A DNA stretch of 64,000 nucleotides from Azospirillum sp. TSO35-2 (GTDB taxonomy: Bacteria; Pseudomonadota; Alphaproteobacteria; Azospirillales; Azospirillaceae): assembly GCF_003116095.1 (NCBI RefSeq), contig NZ_LGRA01000021.1, positions 194,715-258,714 on the forward strand, written 5' to 3'. Under the pieces are notes generated by a model. It was not told the origin of the DNA, searched no databases, and saw only the letters and a program-made list of their open reading frames with translations. Below, in pieces: positions 1 to 8,407 of the stretch. Both the position numbers and the translations under genes were made by a program. Within the stretch, counting starts at the first letter, position 1; each line of letters opens with the position of its first letter.

Positions 1-993
1 CCCGACATGGGCGACCTGATGGAGAACGCGCCGCGCCGGCCCGGCCGCGTGGTGCAGGACCAGATCCAGATCCGCCGTCCGGGCCGGCCGATGCTGACCC
101 TGCTGGTTCGCATCGCGGCCGAGGTGCGCGGCGGCGACGTGCGCGGCTATGTGGTGACCTTCGACGACATCACCGAACTGGTGTCGGCGCAGCGCAAGGC
201 CGCCTGGGCCGACGTGGCGCGGCGCATCGCCCACGAGATCAAGAACCCGCTGACGCCGATCCAGCTGTCGGCCGAACGGCTGCGCCGCAAATACCTGAAG
301 GAGATCTCCAGCGACACGGAGGTCTTCACCATGTGCACCGACACCATCATCCGGCAGGTCGACGACATCCGCCGCATGGTCGACGAATTCTCCGCCTTCG
401 CGCGCATGCCGCAGCCGGTGATGAAGCCCTGCAACATCAACGATCTGGTGCGTCAGGCGGTGTTCCTGCAGTCGAGCGCGCACAGCACCAAGATCCATTT
501 CGACACCCGACTGCCCAGCGGCCCGCTGACCGTCGCCTGTGACAGCCGGCAGATTTCCCAGGCGCTGACCAACCTGCTGCAGAACGCCGCGGACGCCATC
601 GAGGGGCGGGCGCCAGCGCCCGACGGGACGGAGCTGCCGCCCGGCGAGGTGTCGATCGCGGTCGAGGATGATGGCGAGAAGGTCACGGTCGTCGTCGAGG
701 ACAACGGCAAGGGCCTGCCCACCGACGAGCAGCGCGACCGGCTGACCGAACCCTATGTGACGACGCGGGTCAAGGGCACCGGCCTGGGGCTCGCCATCGT
801 CAAGAAGATCATGGAGGACCATGGCGGCGTGCTGACCCTGGAGGACCGCGACGGCGGACCCGGGGCGCGCGTGATCCTGGTCATTCCACACCCGGTTGCG
901 ACCGTGGCGGACGCAGGCGCGGACGCGGGCGGCCGTGACGACAGGCCGGCGGAGACCGGCGGAGAGATGAGGCACGAAGCCCATGGCGCATGA
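1..993 (+). CDS. ntrY: Nitrogen regulation sensor histidine kinase NtrY, C-terminal part (5' end outside window)
   Basis: This is the last ~330 residues of a membrane sensor kinase that phosphorylates NtrX. The reading frame is open from base 1, so the N-terminal membrane and HAMP regions lie upstream of the window. Visible are the end of a PAS-like domain, the H-box [20 protein letters not shown] with the phosphorylated histidine, an N-box region ([16 protein letters not shown]) and the ATP-binding G-boxes (VEDNGKGLP and [12 protein letters not shown]). The [16 protein letters not shown] sequence after the H-box is typical of NtrY. The last 11 bases overlap the start of ntrX, so the two genes are translationally linked. 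The family senses nitrogen or redox state; the signal here is not known. Confidence 0.93.
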   Translation, partial: PDMGDLMENAPRRPGRVVQDQIQIRRPGRPMLTLLVRIAAEVRGGDVRGYVVTFDDITELVSAQRKAAWADVARRIAHEIKNPLTPIQLSAERLRRKYLKEISSDTEVFTMCTDTIIRQVDDIRRMVDEFSAFARMPQPVMKPCNINDLVRQAVFLQSSAHSTKIHFDTRLPSGPLTVACDSRQISQALTNLLQNAADAIEGRAPAPDGTELPPGEVSIAVEDDGEKVTVVVEDNGKGLPTDEQRDRLTEPYVTTRVKGTGLGLAIVKKIMEDHGGVLTLEDRDGGPGARVILVIPHPVATVADAGADAGGRDDRPAETGGEMRHEAHGA

Positions 994-2383
994 TATTCTG
1001 ATCGTCGACGACGAAGCCGATATCCGGATGCTGATCGCCGGCATTCTGAACGACGAAGGCATCAAGACCCGCGAGGCCGCCGACGCCGATCAGGCCTTCG
1101 CCCAGGTGGCGGCGCGCCGGCCCAGCCTCGTCGTGCTCGACATCTGGCTCCAGGGCAGCCGGCTGGACGGCCTGCAGATCCTGGAACAGCTGATGCGGGA
1201 CCACGGCAACCTGCCGGTCATCATGATCTCCGGCCACGGCAACATCGAAACCGCGGTGCAGGCGATCAAAGTCGGCGCCTACGACTTCATCGAGAAGCCG
1301 TTCAAGGCCGACCGCCTGCTGCTGATGGTGGAGCGCGCCATCGAGGCGGCGCGGCTGAAGCGCGAGAACCAGGAACTGAAGCTGCGGGCTGGCGGCGACA
1401 TCGACCTGATCGGCCGGTCATCGGCGATCAACCAGGTGCGGCAGTCGATCGACAAGGTCGCCCCCACCGGCAGCCGCGTGCTGATCTCCGGCCCGGCCGG
1501 CGCCGGCAAGGAGGTGGTGGCCCGGATGATCCATGCCCGCTCGCGGCGCTCCGGCGGCCCCTTCGTCGGGCTGAACTGCGCCACCATGCGGCCGGAGCGG
1601 CTGGAGATGGAACTGTTCGGCACGGAGGCCGGCGTCGACGGTCCCGGCCGCAAGATTGGCACCTTCGAGCAGGCCCACGGCGGCACGCTGCTGCTGGACG
1701 AGGTCGCCGACATGCCGCTGGAAACCCAGGGCAAGATCGTCCGGGCCCTGCAGGAGCAGGTGTTCGAGCGGGTCGGCGGCGGCCAGCGCGTCGAGGTCGA
1801 CGTCCGGGTGATCGCCACCTCCAACCGCGACCTGCAGGCGGAGATCGAGCAGGGCCGCTTCCGGCAGGACCTGTTCTACCGCCTGTCGGTGGTGCCGATC
1901 CGCGTGCCGTCGCTGGCCGAGCGGCGCGAGGACATCCCGGTTCTGGCCCGCCACTTCATGCAGCGTTCCGCCGAGGCGTCGGGCCTGCCGATCCGCGAGT
2001 TCGGCGAGGACGCAATGGCGGCGCTCCAGGCCTATGACTGGCCGGGCAACGTCCGCCAGCTCCGCAACGTCGTCGACTGGCTGCTGATCATGGCCCAGGG
2101 CGACCCGAAGGAGCCGATCCGCGCCGACACCTTGCCGCCGGAGATCGGCGCCATCACCCCCACCGTGCTGAAATGGGACAAGGGCGGCGAGATCATGGGC
2201 TTGCCGCTGCGCGAGGCGCGCGAGGTGTTCGAACGCGAGTATCTGTTGGCCCAGGTCACCCGCTTCGGCGGCAACATCTCGCGCACCGCGTCCTTCGTCG
2301 GCATGGAACGCTCCGCCCTGCACCGCAAGCTGAAGTCGCTCGGCGTGCATGGCAGCGAGAAGGGGAAGATGTTCATCGAGTGA
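983..2383 (+). CDS. ntrX: Response regulator NtrX (AAA+ and Fis-type HTH)
   Basis: This 466-residue regulator is the cognate partner of NtrY. An N-terminal receiver (residues 4-120) has acidic D9/D10, the phospho-acceptor D53 (VVLDIW) and the conserved K in EKPF. A central AAA+ domain (about 143-370) has Walker A GPAGAGKE at 170-177 and Walker [15 protein letters not shown]-terminal Fis-type helix-turn-helix follows ([20 protein letters not shown]). The sigma-54-contacting GAFTGA loop is missing. After ELFGTE the protein reads AGVDGPGRK, a shortened loop also seen in other alphaproteobacterial NtrX proteins. It therefore probably does not activate sigma-54 in the classical way. ATG start, overlapping ntrY by 11 bases. 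Confidence 0.95.
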   Translation: MAHDILIVDDEADIRMLIAGILNDEGIKTREAADADQAFAQVAARRPSLVVLDIWLQGSRLDGLQILEQLMRDHGNLPVIMISGHGNIETAVQAIKVGAYDFIEKPFKADRLLLMVERAIEAARLKRENQELKLRAGGDIDLIGRSSAINQVRQSIDKVAPTGSRVLISGPAGAGKEVVARMIHARSRRSGGPFVGLNCATMRPERLEMELFGTEAGVDGPGRKIGTFEQAHGGTLLLDEVADMPLETQGKIVRALQEQVFERVGGGQRVEVDVRVIATSNRDLQAEIEQGRFRQDLFYRLSVVPIRVPSLAERREDIPVLARHFMQRSAEASGLPIREFGEDAMAALQAYDWPGNVRQLRNVVDWLLIMAQGDPKEPIRADTLPPEIGAITPTVLKWDKGGEIMGLPLREAREVFEREYLLAQVTRFGGNISRTASFVGMERSALHRKLKSLGVHGSEKGKMFIE

Positions 2384-2405
2384 GCGGCGGCTTGCATCCC
2401 GGCGC

Positions 2406-2435
2406 AGAAATGGTCATATAAGAATGACCATTTCT
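2406..2435. promoter_or_regulatory. Perfect 12-bp inverted repeat: probable operator of the toxin-antitoxin pair
   Basis: AGAAATGGTCAT and its exact reverse complement ATGACCATTTCT flank a 6-base spacer (ATAAGA). A -10-like TATAAG (2417-2422) lies across the spacer, with a possible -35 TTGCAT at 2392-2397 (spacing 19, or 17 if CATATA is the -10). The arms end 12 bases before the antitoxin ATG at 2448. This layout fits autorepression by the antitoxin or the toxin-antitoxin complex. A terminator role for ntrX is unlikely because the stem is AT-rich and has no T-run. Confidence 0.75.
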
Positions 2436-2447
2436 TTGGAGGTCAAG

Positions 2448-2717
2448 ATGGGCTTGCCGGTGGTGACCGTCAGCGTGACGGAGTTCAAGGCGAAATGCCT
2501 GTCGCTCTTCGATGATCTGGAAGATCGCCGGGTTGCCAAGATCGTGGTGACCCGCCATGGCCGGCCGGTTGCAGAGTTGAATCCGCCCGACCGGGAATTG
2601 CCGCCGCTGTTCGGCGCCCATCCGGGGTCCGCAATGGTGGTGGGGGACTACGACCTGACACAACCGACATTCGAAGACGATGTCTTCGATGCAGAACGTG
2701 GGATCCTTCATCGGTGA
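2448..2717 (+). CDS. Phd/YefM-type antitoxin
   Basis: This 89-residue protein has the Phd/YefM antitoxin fold: VTVSVTEFKAKCLSLFDDLE, then the KIVVTRHGRPVAEL strand-turn, then a short acidic C-terminal tail (FEDDVFDAERG) expected to wrap the toxin. The start at 2448 is preferred because GGAGG lies 5 bases upstream. The alternative ATG at 2424 falls inside the palindromic operator and would have no ribosome site. In this family the N-terminal domain binds DNA and represses its own operon, while the tail neutralises the toxin. It is followed 7 bases later by the PIN-domain toxin. Confidence 0.88.
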   Translation: MGLPVVTVSVTEFKAKCLSLFDDLEDRRVAKIVVTRHGRPVAELNPPDRELPPLFGAHPGSAMVVGDYDLTQPTFEDDVFDAERGILHR

Positions 2718-2724
2718 CCGCGGC

Positions 2725-3132
2725 ATGATCCTTCTCGATACCCACGCGATACTCTGGCTCGACGCCGGGATCGAGATCACATCCGCGGCCCGCGACCGGG
2801 TCGAAGAGGAGAGGGGGGCAGGCGGAGTTCTGATCTCCACCGTTTCGGCGTGGGAAATTGGGACGCTGGCTCGCAAGGGTCGGATTCGCCTGGATCTGGA
2901 GCCGTCCACCTGGATGCAGCGCTTCCTCGCTGGTGCCGGGCTGCGCTGCATACCGTTGTCCGTCGAGGCGGCGCTCGGCGCGTCGAGTTTGCCGGAGCCG
3001 CTGCACAACGACCCTGCCGACCGGATGCTGATCGCCACCGCCCGTGAATTCGGCATTCCCCTGATGACCCGGGACCGACTGATTCATGACTATGCCGCCT
3101 CGACGGGCACCATTCGGGTGATCGGCTGCTGA
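2725..3132 (+). CDS. PIN-domain ribonuclease toxin, VapC-like
   Basis: This 135-residue protein is expected to be the metal-dependent ribonuclease toxin of the pair. It starts with the PIN signature MILLDTHAILWLDAG (D5), has a mid-protein acidic residue in STVSAWEIG, and a third cluster in NDPADRMLIATA followed by LMTRDRLI. This is the subclass often paired with Phd-type antitoxins. ATG 2725 is chosen because the family begins at this strand; an in-frame ATG at 2680 would overlap the antitoxin and add non-conserved residues. The RNA target cannot be told from the sequence. Confidence 0.88.
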   Translation: MILLDTHAILWLDAGIEITSAARDRVEEERGAGGVLISTVSAWEIGTLARKGRIRLDLEPSTWMQRFLAGAGLRCIPLSVEAALGASSLPEPLHNDPADRMLIATAREFGIPLMTRDRLIHDYAASTGTIRVIGC

Positions 3133-3172
3133 ACTGCAGACCGCGATCCCGCGACTTCACCGGAGCATCCTC

Positions 3173-3901
3173 TTGTCCGCCCCCATCACCCTGCCGCGCG
3201 CCGTCATCTACGACTGGGACAACACCCTGGTCAGCAACTGGGACACCGTGCGCGAGGCGCTGAACCACGCGCTGGTGTCGTTCGGCCTTGACCCGTGGAG
3301 CGCCGAGGAGGCGCGGGAGCGCATCAAGGCGTCGTTGCGCGACAGCTTCCCACGCATCTTCGGCGAGCGCTGGACCGAAGCGCGCGACCTGTTCTACGGC
3401 TATTTCGCGGCGCATCACCTGGACGGGTTGAAGCCGTTGCCCGGCGCCGGGGCGCTGCTGCGCCATTTCCACGAGCGCGGCGTCTATCAGGCGGTCGTGT
3501 CCAACAAGAACGGCACGTTCCTGCGGGCGGAGGCCGAGGCGCTGGGCTGGACCGGCTATTTCGGCCGGCTGGTCGGCGCCCAGGACGCGGAATTTGATAA
3601 ACCGCACCTCGCCCCGGTGCGGATGGCGCTGGAACCGGCGGGGCTGGAACCGGGGCCGGACGTCTGGTTTCTCGGCGATGCCGACATCGACATGGAATGC
3701 GCCCATGGCGCCGGGCTCGTTCCGGTGCTAATAGGGCTCGGCGAGGGGAGCGGCTTCGACCGCTTTCCCCCCGCCCATCGTCACGCCGACTGCTCGGCCC
3801 TGCACAGCGTCGTGTATGGCTTGGTTGGCGGCGATGGTGATACCATATCCCTCAACACGGTTGTCGAGACGGTACCCACGCGCACCAAACCTTCACCGTA
3901 A
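3173..3901 (+). CDS. HAD-superfamily hydrolase, phosphoglycolate phosphatase-like
   Basis: This is a 242-residue haloacid-dehalogenase-type phosphatase. The four motifs are visible: motif I YDWDNTLV (nucleophile D14, general acid D16), motif II VVSNKNG, motif III lysine in FDKPHLAP, and motif IV GDADIDMECA. The helical cap between motifs I and II resembles the Gph/PgpB subfamily. The start is TTG at 3173 with GGAG 7 bases upstream; no better ATG fits. The substrate is unknown. It sits 61 bases upstream of hfq and is probably transcribed in the same direction. Confidence 0.85.
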   Translation: MSAPITLPRAVIYDWDNTLVSNWDTVREALNHALVSFGLDPWSAEEARERIKASLRDSFPRIFGERWTEARDLFYGYFAAHHLDGLKPLPGAGALLRHFHERGVYQAVVSNKNGTFLRAEAEALGWTGYFGRLVGAQDAEFDKPHLAPVRMALEPAGLEPGPDVWFLGDADIDMECAHGAGLVPVLIGLGEGSGFDRFPPAHRHADCSALHSVVYGLVGGDGDTISLNTVVETVPTRTKPSP

Positions 3902-3962
3902 ACGGGGAGCGGACCGCCTAAGACAAGGGGTCCCAAGAACATTGAAGAAGGGGGCATGTTAA

Positions 3963-4211
3963 ATGTCTGAAAAAAGCCAGAACGTGCAGGACGTGTTTCT
4001 CAATCACGTCCGCAAGAACAAGACTCCCGTAACCGTCTTTCTCGTGAACGGCGTGAAACTCCAGGGTATCATCACTTGGTTCGACAACTTCTCGGTTCTT
4101 CTGCGTCGCGACGCGCACTCTCAGCTTGTGTACAAGCACGCGATCTCGACGGTCATGCCCGCGCATCCCATTCAACTGTTCGAGCCGCCCAAGGAAGGTG
4201 AAAGCGTCTGA
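3963..4211 (+). CDS. hfq: RNA chaperone Hfq
   Basis: This 82-residue hexameric Sm-like protein promotes pairing of small RNAs with mRNAs. The Sm1 motif ([20 protein letters not shown]) and Sm2 motif ([10 protein letters not shown]) are intact, including the KHA residues of the proximal RNA-binding face. The C-terminal tail is very short, as in most alphaproteobacteria. The start ATG has AAGGGGG about 9 bases upstream. hflX follows 4 bases after the stop, the usual hfq-hflX coupling. Confidence 0.97.
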   Translation: MSEKSQNVQDVFLNHVRKNKTPVTVFLVNGVKLQGIITWFDNFSVLLRRDAHSQLVYKHAISTVMPAHPIQLFEPPKEGESV

Positions 4212-4215
4212 TCCC

Positions 4216-5568
4216 TTGACCAATGGCGACGGCGGGGCCCCCCAGGGCGCCGCGCGGGCCATCGTGGTCCACCCCGTCCTCCGCAGCGAGGCGGACGGGG
4301 ACATGCGTCCTCCCGAATCCCGGCTTGAGGAGGCGGTCGGTCTTGCCCAGGCGATCGAGCTGGACGTCGTCCACGCCGAAAGCGCCAAGGTGAACCGCCC
4401 GCAGCCTTCGACCTTGCTCGGCTCCGGCACGGTGGAGCATCTGGCGGAGATCGTGGAGGAGAACGAGGTTTCCCTCGTCATCATCGACCATGGTCTGTCG
4501 CCGGTGCAGCAGCGCAACCTGGAACGGGCGCTGAAGGCGAAGGTCATCGACCGCACCGGCCTGATCCTGGAGATCTTCGGTGCCCGCGCCCGCACGCGGG
4601 AAGGCATGCTCCAGGTCGAGCTGGCGTCGCTGACCTACCAGAAATCGCGGCTGGTGCGGTCCTGGACCCACCTGGAGCGTCAGCGCGGCGGTTTCGGTTT
4701 CCTCGGTGGCCCCGGTGAATCCCAGCTTGAGCTTGACCGGCGTCTGATCGGCGACCGCATCATCAAGATCAAGAAGGAGCTGGAGGATGTCCGGCGCACC
4801 CGCGGCCTGCACCGAAAGGCGCGCGCCAAGGTGCCTTATCCGGTGGTGGCGCTGGTCGGCTACACCAACGCCGGCAAGTCCACGCTGTTCAACCGGCTGG
4901 CCAACGCCGACGTCTTTGCCCAGAACCTGCTGTTCGCCACGCTCGACCCCACCATGCGGCAGGTGACGCTGCCGTCGGGGCGCAAGGTGATCCTGTCGGA
5001 CACGGTGGGTTTCATCTCCGACCTGCCGCACGGCCTCGTCGCCGCCTTCCGCGCCACGCTGGAGGAGGTGGACGCCGCCGACATCATCCTGCATGTCCGC
5101 GACATCGCCCACATCGACAGCGACGCCCAGAAGGCCGACGTCCATGAGGTGCTGTCCGGCATGGGCATCGACCCGGAGACCGACGACCGGGTGATCGAGG
5201 TGCTGAACAAGATCGACGCGCTGGACGGCGACAGCCGCGCGGCGATCCTGACCCAGACCGCGCGCAACCCGCGGGCGGTGGCGGTGTCGGCCCTGTCCGG
5301 CGAGGGCATCGACGACCTCGACCGCCTGCTGGACCAGCGGATGAACGTGCACCGGCAGGTTGTCGACCTGGAGGTGGACCTGGAGGACGGCGCAGCGCTC
5401 GCCTGGCTCTATGCCAAGGGTGAGGTGCTGGAACGCCGCGACGACGAGGAGAGGGCGCACCTGCAGGTGTCCATCGATCCCGCCGACCTCGCACGGTTCG
5501 AAAAGCGGTTCCAGCCGTCCTCCGAACTGCCGTCGGACCCGCCCGGTCCGCCGCCGACGACGCCGTAA
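4216..5568 (+). CDS. hflX: GTPase HflX
   Basis: This is a ~450-residue ribosome-associated GTPase that helps split or rescue stalled ribosomes. An N-terminal HflX domain (AIVVHPVLR onward, glycine-rich GGFGFLGGPGESQLE) and coiled helices precede the G domain. The G domain has P-loop GYTNAGKSTLFNRL, switch/G3 DTVGFISDLP and G4 NKID. The best start is TTG at 4216, just after the hfq stop, with AAGGAAGG about 16 bases upstream; no in-frame ATG lies at the right place, so the first residues are uncertain. Overexpressed E. coli HflX interacts with HflKC, but no hflKC is present here. Confidence 0.93.
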   Translation: MTNGDGGAPQGAARAIVVHPVLRSEADGDMRPPESRLEEAVGLAQAIELDVVHAESAKVNRPQPSTLLGSGTVEHLAEIVEENEVSLVIIDHGLSPVQQRNLERALKAKVIDRTGLILEIFGARARTREGMLQVELASLTYQKSRLVRSWTHLERQRGGFGFLGGPGESQLELDRRLIGDRIIKIKKELEDVRRTRGLHRKARAKVPYPVVALVGYTNAGKSTLFNRLANADVFAQNLLFATLDPTMRQVTLPSGRKVILSDTVGFISDLPHGLVAAFRATLEEVDAADIILHVRDIAHIDSDAQKADVHEVLSGMGIDPETDDRVIEVLNKIDALDGDSRAAILTQTARNPRAVAVSALSGEGIDDLDRLLDQRMNVHRQVVDLEVDLEDGAALAWLYAKGEVLERRDDEERAHLQVSIDPADLARFEKRFQPSSELPSDPPGPPPTTP

Positions 5569-5590
5569 GGCGGACCTCGCCGAAGGGTAT

Positions 5591-5625
5591 GGGGTGCAAC
5601 CATAGGCTATGACCTGTTGCACCCC
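5591..5625. terminator. Nested hairpin downstream of hflX
   Basis: GGGGTGCAAC (5591-5600) and its perfect complement GTTGCACCCC (5616-5625) enclose a second small palindrome (CATAG-G-CTATG, 5601-5611). It lies 22 bases after the hflX stop, so it may end or stabilise the hfq-hflX transcript. There is no clear T-run, so an intrinsic terminator is not proven; a binding site is the other option. Confidence 0.5.
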
Positions 5626-5719
5626 ACTCCGGTCTTAAGACGAATGCGGCGTGGTCATTTCCTCCTGGGGCTCCGATGATGACAACGGAGCAAGGGCGCT
5701 CCCAGGAGGAGGACTGCCA

Positions 5720-6040
5720 ATGCGGTTGCAAACCGACCCATCGTGCTTTTCGATCACGGCTTTCCTCGCCGATCAGGTTGCGCTGGTGGCCCGACAGGAG
5801 AAGCTTCCGCCCGGCGCGGCGCTTTTGCGCCTGCAGGAACTGTCGCGAACTCCCGAAGGACGGGCCACCCTGATGCGGCTGATCACCGCGGCCGCCGAAC
5901 GGGAACCGAACGCCGACGAAGCGGCGAAGATCGCCGCCATCTGCCTTGAACTGACGGCGTGGGGCTATGGCGACAGCCGGCCGCGCGGCCGTTTCACCGA
6001 CGGAACCGGCCGCGGACCGACCCACCGCGCCGCGGCATGA
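5720..6040 (+). CDS. Conserved-looking small protein of unknown function
   Basis: This 106-residue soluble protein is not recognised. It is predicted mostly helical (ITAFLADQVALVARQEK, ALLRLQELSRTPEGRATLMRLITAAAERE, EAAKIAAICLELTAWGYG) with a disordered Gly/Arg/Thr tail. ATG 5720 has AGGAGG 7-8 bases upstream, a strong ribosome site that argues for a real gene. No signal peptide or membrane helix. It stands alone between hflX and a secreted proline-rich protein. Confidence 0.65.
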   Translation: MRLQTDPSCFSITAFLADQVALVARQEKLPPGAALLRLQELSRTPEGRATLMRLITAAAEREPNADEAAKIAAICLELTAWGYGDSRPRGRFTDGTGRGPTHRAAA

Positions 6041-6121
6041 CGCAAGCGGGGTTGTTGATGGGTGACGGCGTGGGCGGTGGCAGGCCATAATGGGTCCGTT
6101 CGCCATCGTCGCGGTTTCGTC

Positions 6122-6733
6122 GTGTTCCGTCCCGTCCCGTTGCCCATCCTGACCAGAACCGACCGCGTCTCCACCGTGTGGCGGGCGTTGCCGGTTCTGT
6201 TGGCGTTTGCTGCCGTGCCGATGGCGTGGGCCGAACCTCTGCCGCCCGGTGCGCCGCTGCCGCCCGGCTATGTCGAGGAACCGGAGGTACCGCCCGAAGA
6301 CCCGCTTCCGCCACCGCCGGAGCCGCTGCCGGTGGCTCCCGACGAACCGGTGATCGTGGCGCCCGACGCGGTGGAACTGCTGAAGGAATGCAAGCAGCCG
6401 GTCTTCACCGACTGTTTCCGCCTGTGGCAGCCGCCCCCCCCACCACCCGCGCCGCCCGAACCGGAAAAGGACACCGCCGGCCCGGCGCCGCCGGCGCCCC
6501 CCGACCCGAGGGCGCCGCGCGAACCGGCGCAGGGCGGCCCGGTGCCGCCCCGGCCGCCCGATCCCGGCAAGGAGGCAGCGGCCGCCGCGGCCGATCGGGC
6601 GACCCTAGACGCGCTGTCGAAGGCGCTGAAGGACAGCGGGTTGGGCGACAAGGTGCTGCTGACCAACCCGGCCGGCGGCGACCCGACCCTGAAACTCGAC
6701 AGCATGCCCGCCAAGCCCCCGTCGAAGCGCTGA
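6122..6733 (+). CDS. Secreted proline-rich protein of unknown function
   Basis: About 203 residues. An N-terminal signal sequence (VWRALPVLLAFAAVPMAWA, probable cleavage before EPLPPG) is followed by a proline/glutamate-rich region of disorder, one short folded-looking segment with two cysteines (LLKECKQPVFTDCFRLWQP), more proline repeats, and a C-terminal helix-strand piece (LDALSKALKDSGLGDKVLLTNP). The start is uncertain: GTG 6122 is in frame just before the signal peptide, and GTG 6062 is further upstream. Codon use is typical of neighbours. Function unknown; the layout suggests a periplasmic linker-type protein. Confidence 0.55.
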   Translation: MFRPVPLPILTRTDRVSTVWRALPVLLAFAAVPMAWAEPLPPGAPLPPGYVEEPEVPPEDPLPPPPEPLPVAPDEPVIVAPDAVELLKECKQPVFTDCFRLWQPPPPPPAPPEPEKDTAGPAPPAPPDPRAPREPAQGGPVPPRPPDPGKEAAAAAADRATLDALSKALKDSGLGDKVLLTNPAGGDPTLKLDSMPAKPPSKR

Positions 6734-6752
6734 GGTCCGGAGGGGGCAGGGG

Positions 6753-7448
6753 TCAGGCCGGCGCCATGCTCCGATACTGGAAGGCGGTCATGGCGCGCTG
6801 CGACAAGTCATACCGGCGTGCCACGTCGCTGCTCAGCGCCGCGGGGGCGAGGCTGCGGGCGTGGTCGTCGCTGGCGATGTCGACCAGCAGGACGATCCGC
6901 TGGGATTCGGGGGCGTTTTCCACCTGATGGGGAAAGGTGAAGTCGCCCGTCCACACAACGCCCGGCGGATAGGCGGCGGCACCGTCGCCGATCAGCGTCA
7001 ACGCGCCCGGCGGCGCCAGGACCGGCACGATCAGCCGCGCCTCGGGCAGGTGCAGCGCCTGGTTGTCGAAATGCCAGCGCAGGAAGCCGCCCGGCGCCTG
7101 ACGGTGGAGGTCGCAGCCCAGGACGCGGCAACCCAGCGCCTCCAGCAGCCGGCGCGCGCTCGGCATCGTCTGCAAGGCCGGTGTGGCGACGCCTTCCCGG
7201 AAGCAGCCGTCGGATCCCTGCAGGCGCCGTTCGACCAGACAGATCGACGACCAACTGCCGTCGTCGGCCAACATCAACCGCTGATCGGCGGGCCATTCCG
7301 CGTCGAGCGCGGCGAACTCCCGCTGAAGCGGCACCGGGTCGGCGGTGACGCTCAGCGGCGCGTGCAGCATCAATCCGCTGCCGACGGTGACCTGCTGCCA
7401 GGGATGCAGGACGGGTTGCGCAGGGTGGTGCATGGGGGCCGCGACCAA
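6753..7448 (-). CDS. Aspartyl/asparaginyl beta-hydroxylase-like protein
   Basis: This 231-residue protein resembles the Fe(II)/2-oxoglutarate-dependent aspartyl/asparaginyl hydroxylase family. The cupin core has a likely metal ligand in FLRWHFDNQ, a strand-rich middle (ARLIVPVLAPPGALTL), a second histidine in FTFPHQVENAP and a 2-oxoglutarate-binding arginine in SQRIVLLVDI. The H-x-D...H facial triad therefore looks complete, which is compatible with activity, but the substrate is unknown. ATG 7448 is used; an ATG five codons later (MHHP) is possible. It converges with the proline-rich gene, leaving 19 bases. Confidence 0.75.
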   Translation of the reverse strand: MVAAPMHHPAQPVLHPWQQVTVGSGLMLHAPLSVTADPVPLQREFAALDAEWPADQRLMLADDGSWSSICLVERRLQGSDGCFREGVATPALQTMPSARRLLEALGCRVLGCDLHRQAPGGFLRWHFDNQALHLPEARLIVPVLAPPGALTLIGDGAAAYPPGVVWTGDFTFPHQVENAPESQRIVLLVDIASDDHARSLAPAALSSDVARRYDLSQRAMTAFQYRSMAPA

Positions 7449-7551
7449 TTCGGTTGTATATCCTCGCGATCATTAAACCATCTTGCGGTGGCCTGCCAGC
7501 CGGTCCGCAGGCAAGATGCCAGCGACCTTTCATCACCGCGAGCAGTCCACC

Positions 7552-8379
7552 ATGACGGGCCTCTCCCTTCCAGACCTCGGCCTTCACGACGTCGAACAGG
7601 TGTCCGACCTGATCCGCGCGGTCGCCCGCAGCGAGATCATGCCCTATTTCCGCAAGCTCGACGCCTCCGGCATCCGGCAGAAGACCGGTCCGACCGACCT
7701 CGTCACGCTGGCGGACGAGGCCGCCGAACGGGCGCTGACCCCGGCGCTGTCGGCGCTGCTGCCCGGCAGCCGGGTGATCGGCGAGGAGGCGGCGTCGGAG
7801 GACGAGCGCGTGCTCGACCGCATCCACGGCGACGAGCCGGTGTGGATCATCGACCCGGTCGACGGCACCATCAACTTCGCCCAGGGGCGTGCGATGTTCG
7901 CGGTGATCGTCGCCCTGGCGCATCGTGGCGAGACGGTGGCGGGCTGGATCCACGATCCGGTCGACGGGCGGATGGCGACCGCCGTGAAGGGGCAGGGGGC
8001 GTGGCTCGACGGCCGGCGCGTCCAGGTCGCCCCGGCGGTGCCGCTGCCGGACATGGTCGGCGCCCTGTCCACCCGCTTCTGCGGTGAGGCGATGGGTCGG
8101 CAACTGGAACAGCGCGGCGCGGCGCTCGGCGAGCGGGTCTGCCTGTCCAGCGCGGCGCAGGAGTATCTGCGGCTGCTGGAAGGCCGGGCGCACTACTCCC
8201 TCTATCATCGGCTGATGCCGTGGGACCATGCCGCCGGCGTGCTGCTGCACGCGGAGGCCGGCGGCCATGCGGCGCTGATCGACGGCACGCCCTATGGACC
8301 GGGGCTGCTCAATGGCAGCATCCTGCTGGCGCCCGATGCGGTGAGCTGGCGGGCGCTGCGGGACCAACTGTTCGGGTGA
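7552..8379 (+). CDS. Inositol monophosphatase-family phosphatase
   Basis: This 275-residue Mg-dependent, Li-sensitive-type phosphatase shows the three family signatures: GEEAASED (motif A acid), WIIDPVDGTINFAQG (motif DPxDGT) and WDHAAGVLLHAEAGG (motif WDxAAG). The family includes inositol-1-phosphatase, histidinol-phosphatase (HisN) and CysQ-like nucleotidases, and the exact substrate cannot be assigned. ATG 7552 is preferred because conserved sequence starts there; ATG 7516 would add 12 residues. Divergent from the hydroxylase-like gene with a 103-base gap. Confidence 0.85.
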   Translation: MTGLSLPDLGLHDVEQVSDLIRAVARSEIMPYFRKLDASGIRQKTGPTDLVTLADEAAERALTPALSALLPGSRVIGEEAASEDERVLDRIHGDEPVWIIDPVDGTINFAQGRAMFAVIVALAHRGETVAGWIHDPVDGRMATAVKGQGAWLDGRRVQVAPAVPLPDMVGALSTRFCGEAMGRQLEQRGAALGERVCLSSAAQEYLRLLEGRAHYSLYHRLMPWDHAAGVLLHAEAGGHAALIDGTPYGPGLLNGSILLAPDAVSWRALRDQLFG

Positions 8380-8407
8380 GGCGCCGGCGGGGTGCCGAAG
8401 GTCGCGC

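Noticed and set aside
2424-2717. Longer antitoxin starting at ATG 2424
   Set aside because: This ATG lies in the operator palindrome and lacks a ribosome site, while ATG 2448 has GGAGG 5 bases upstream.
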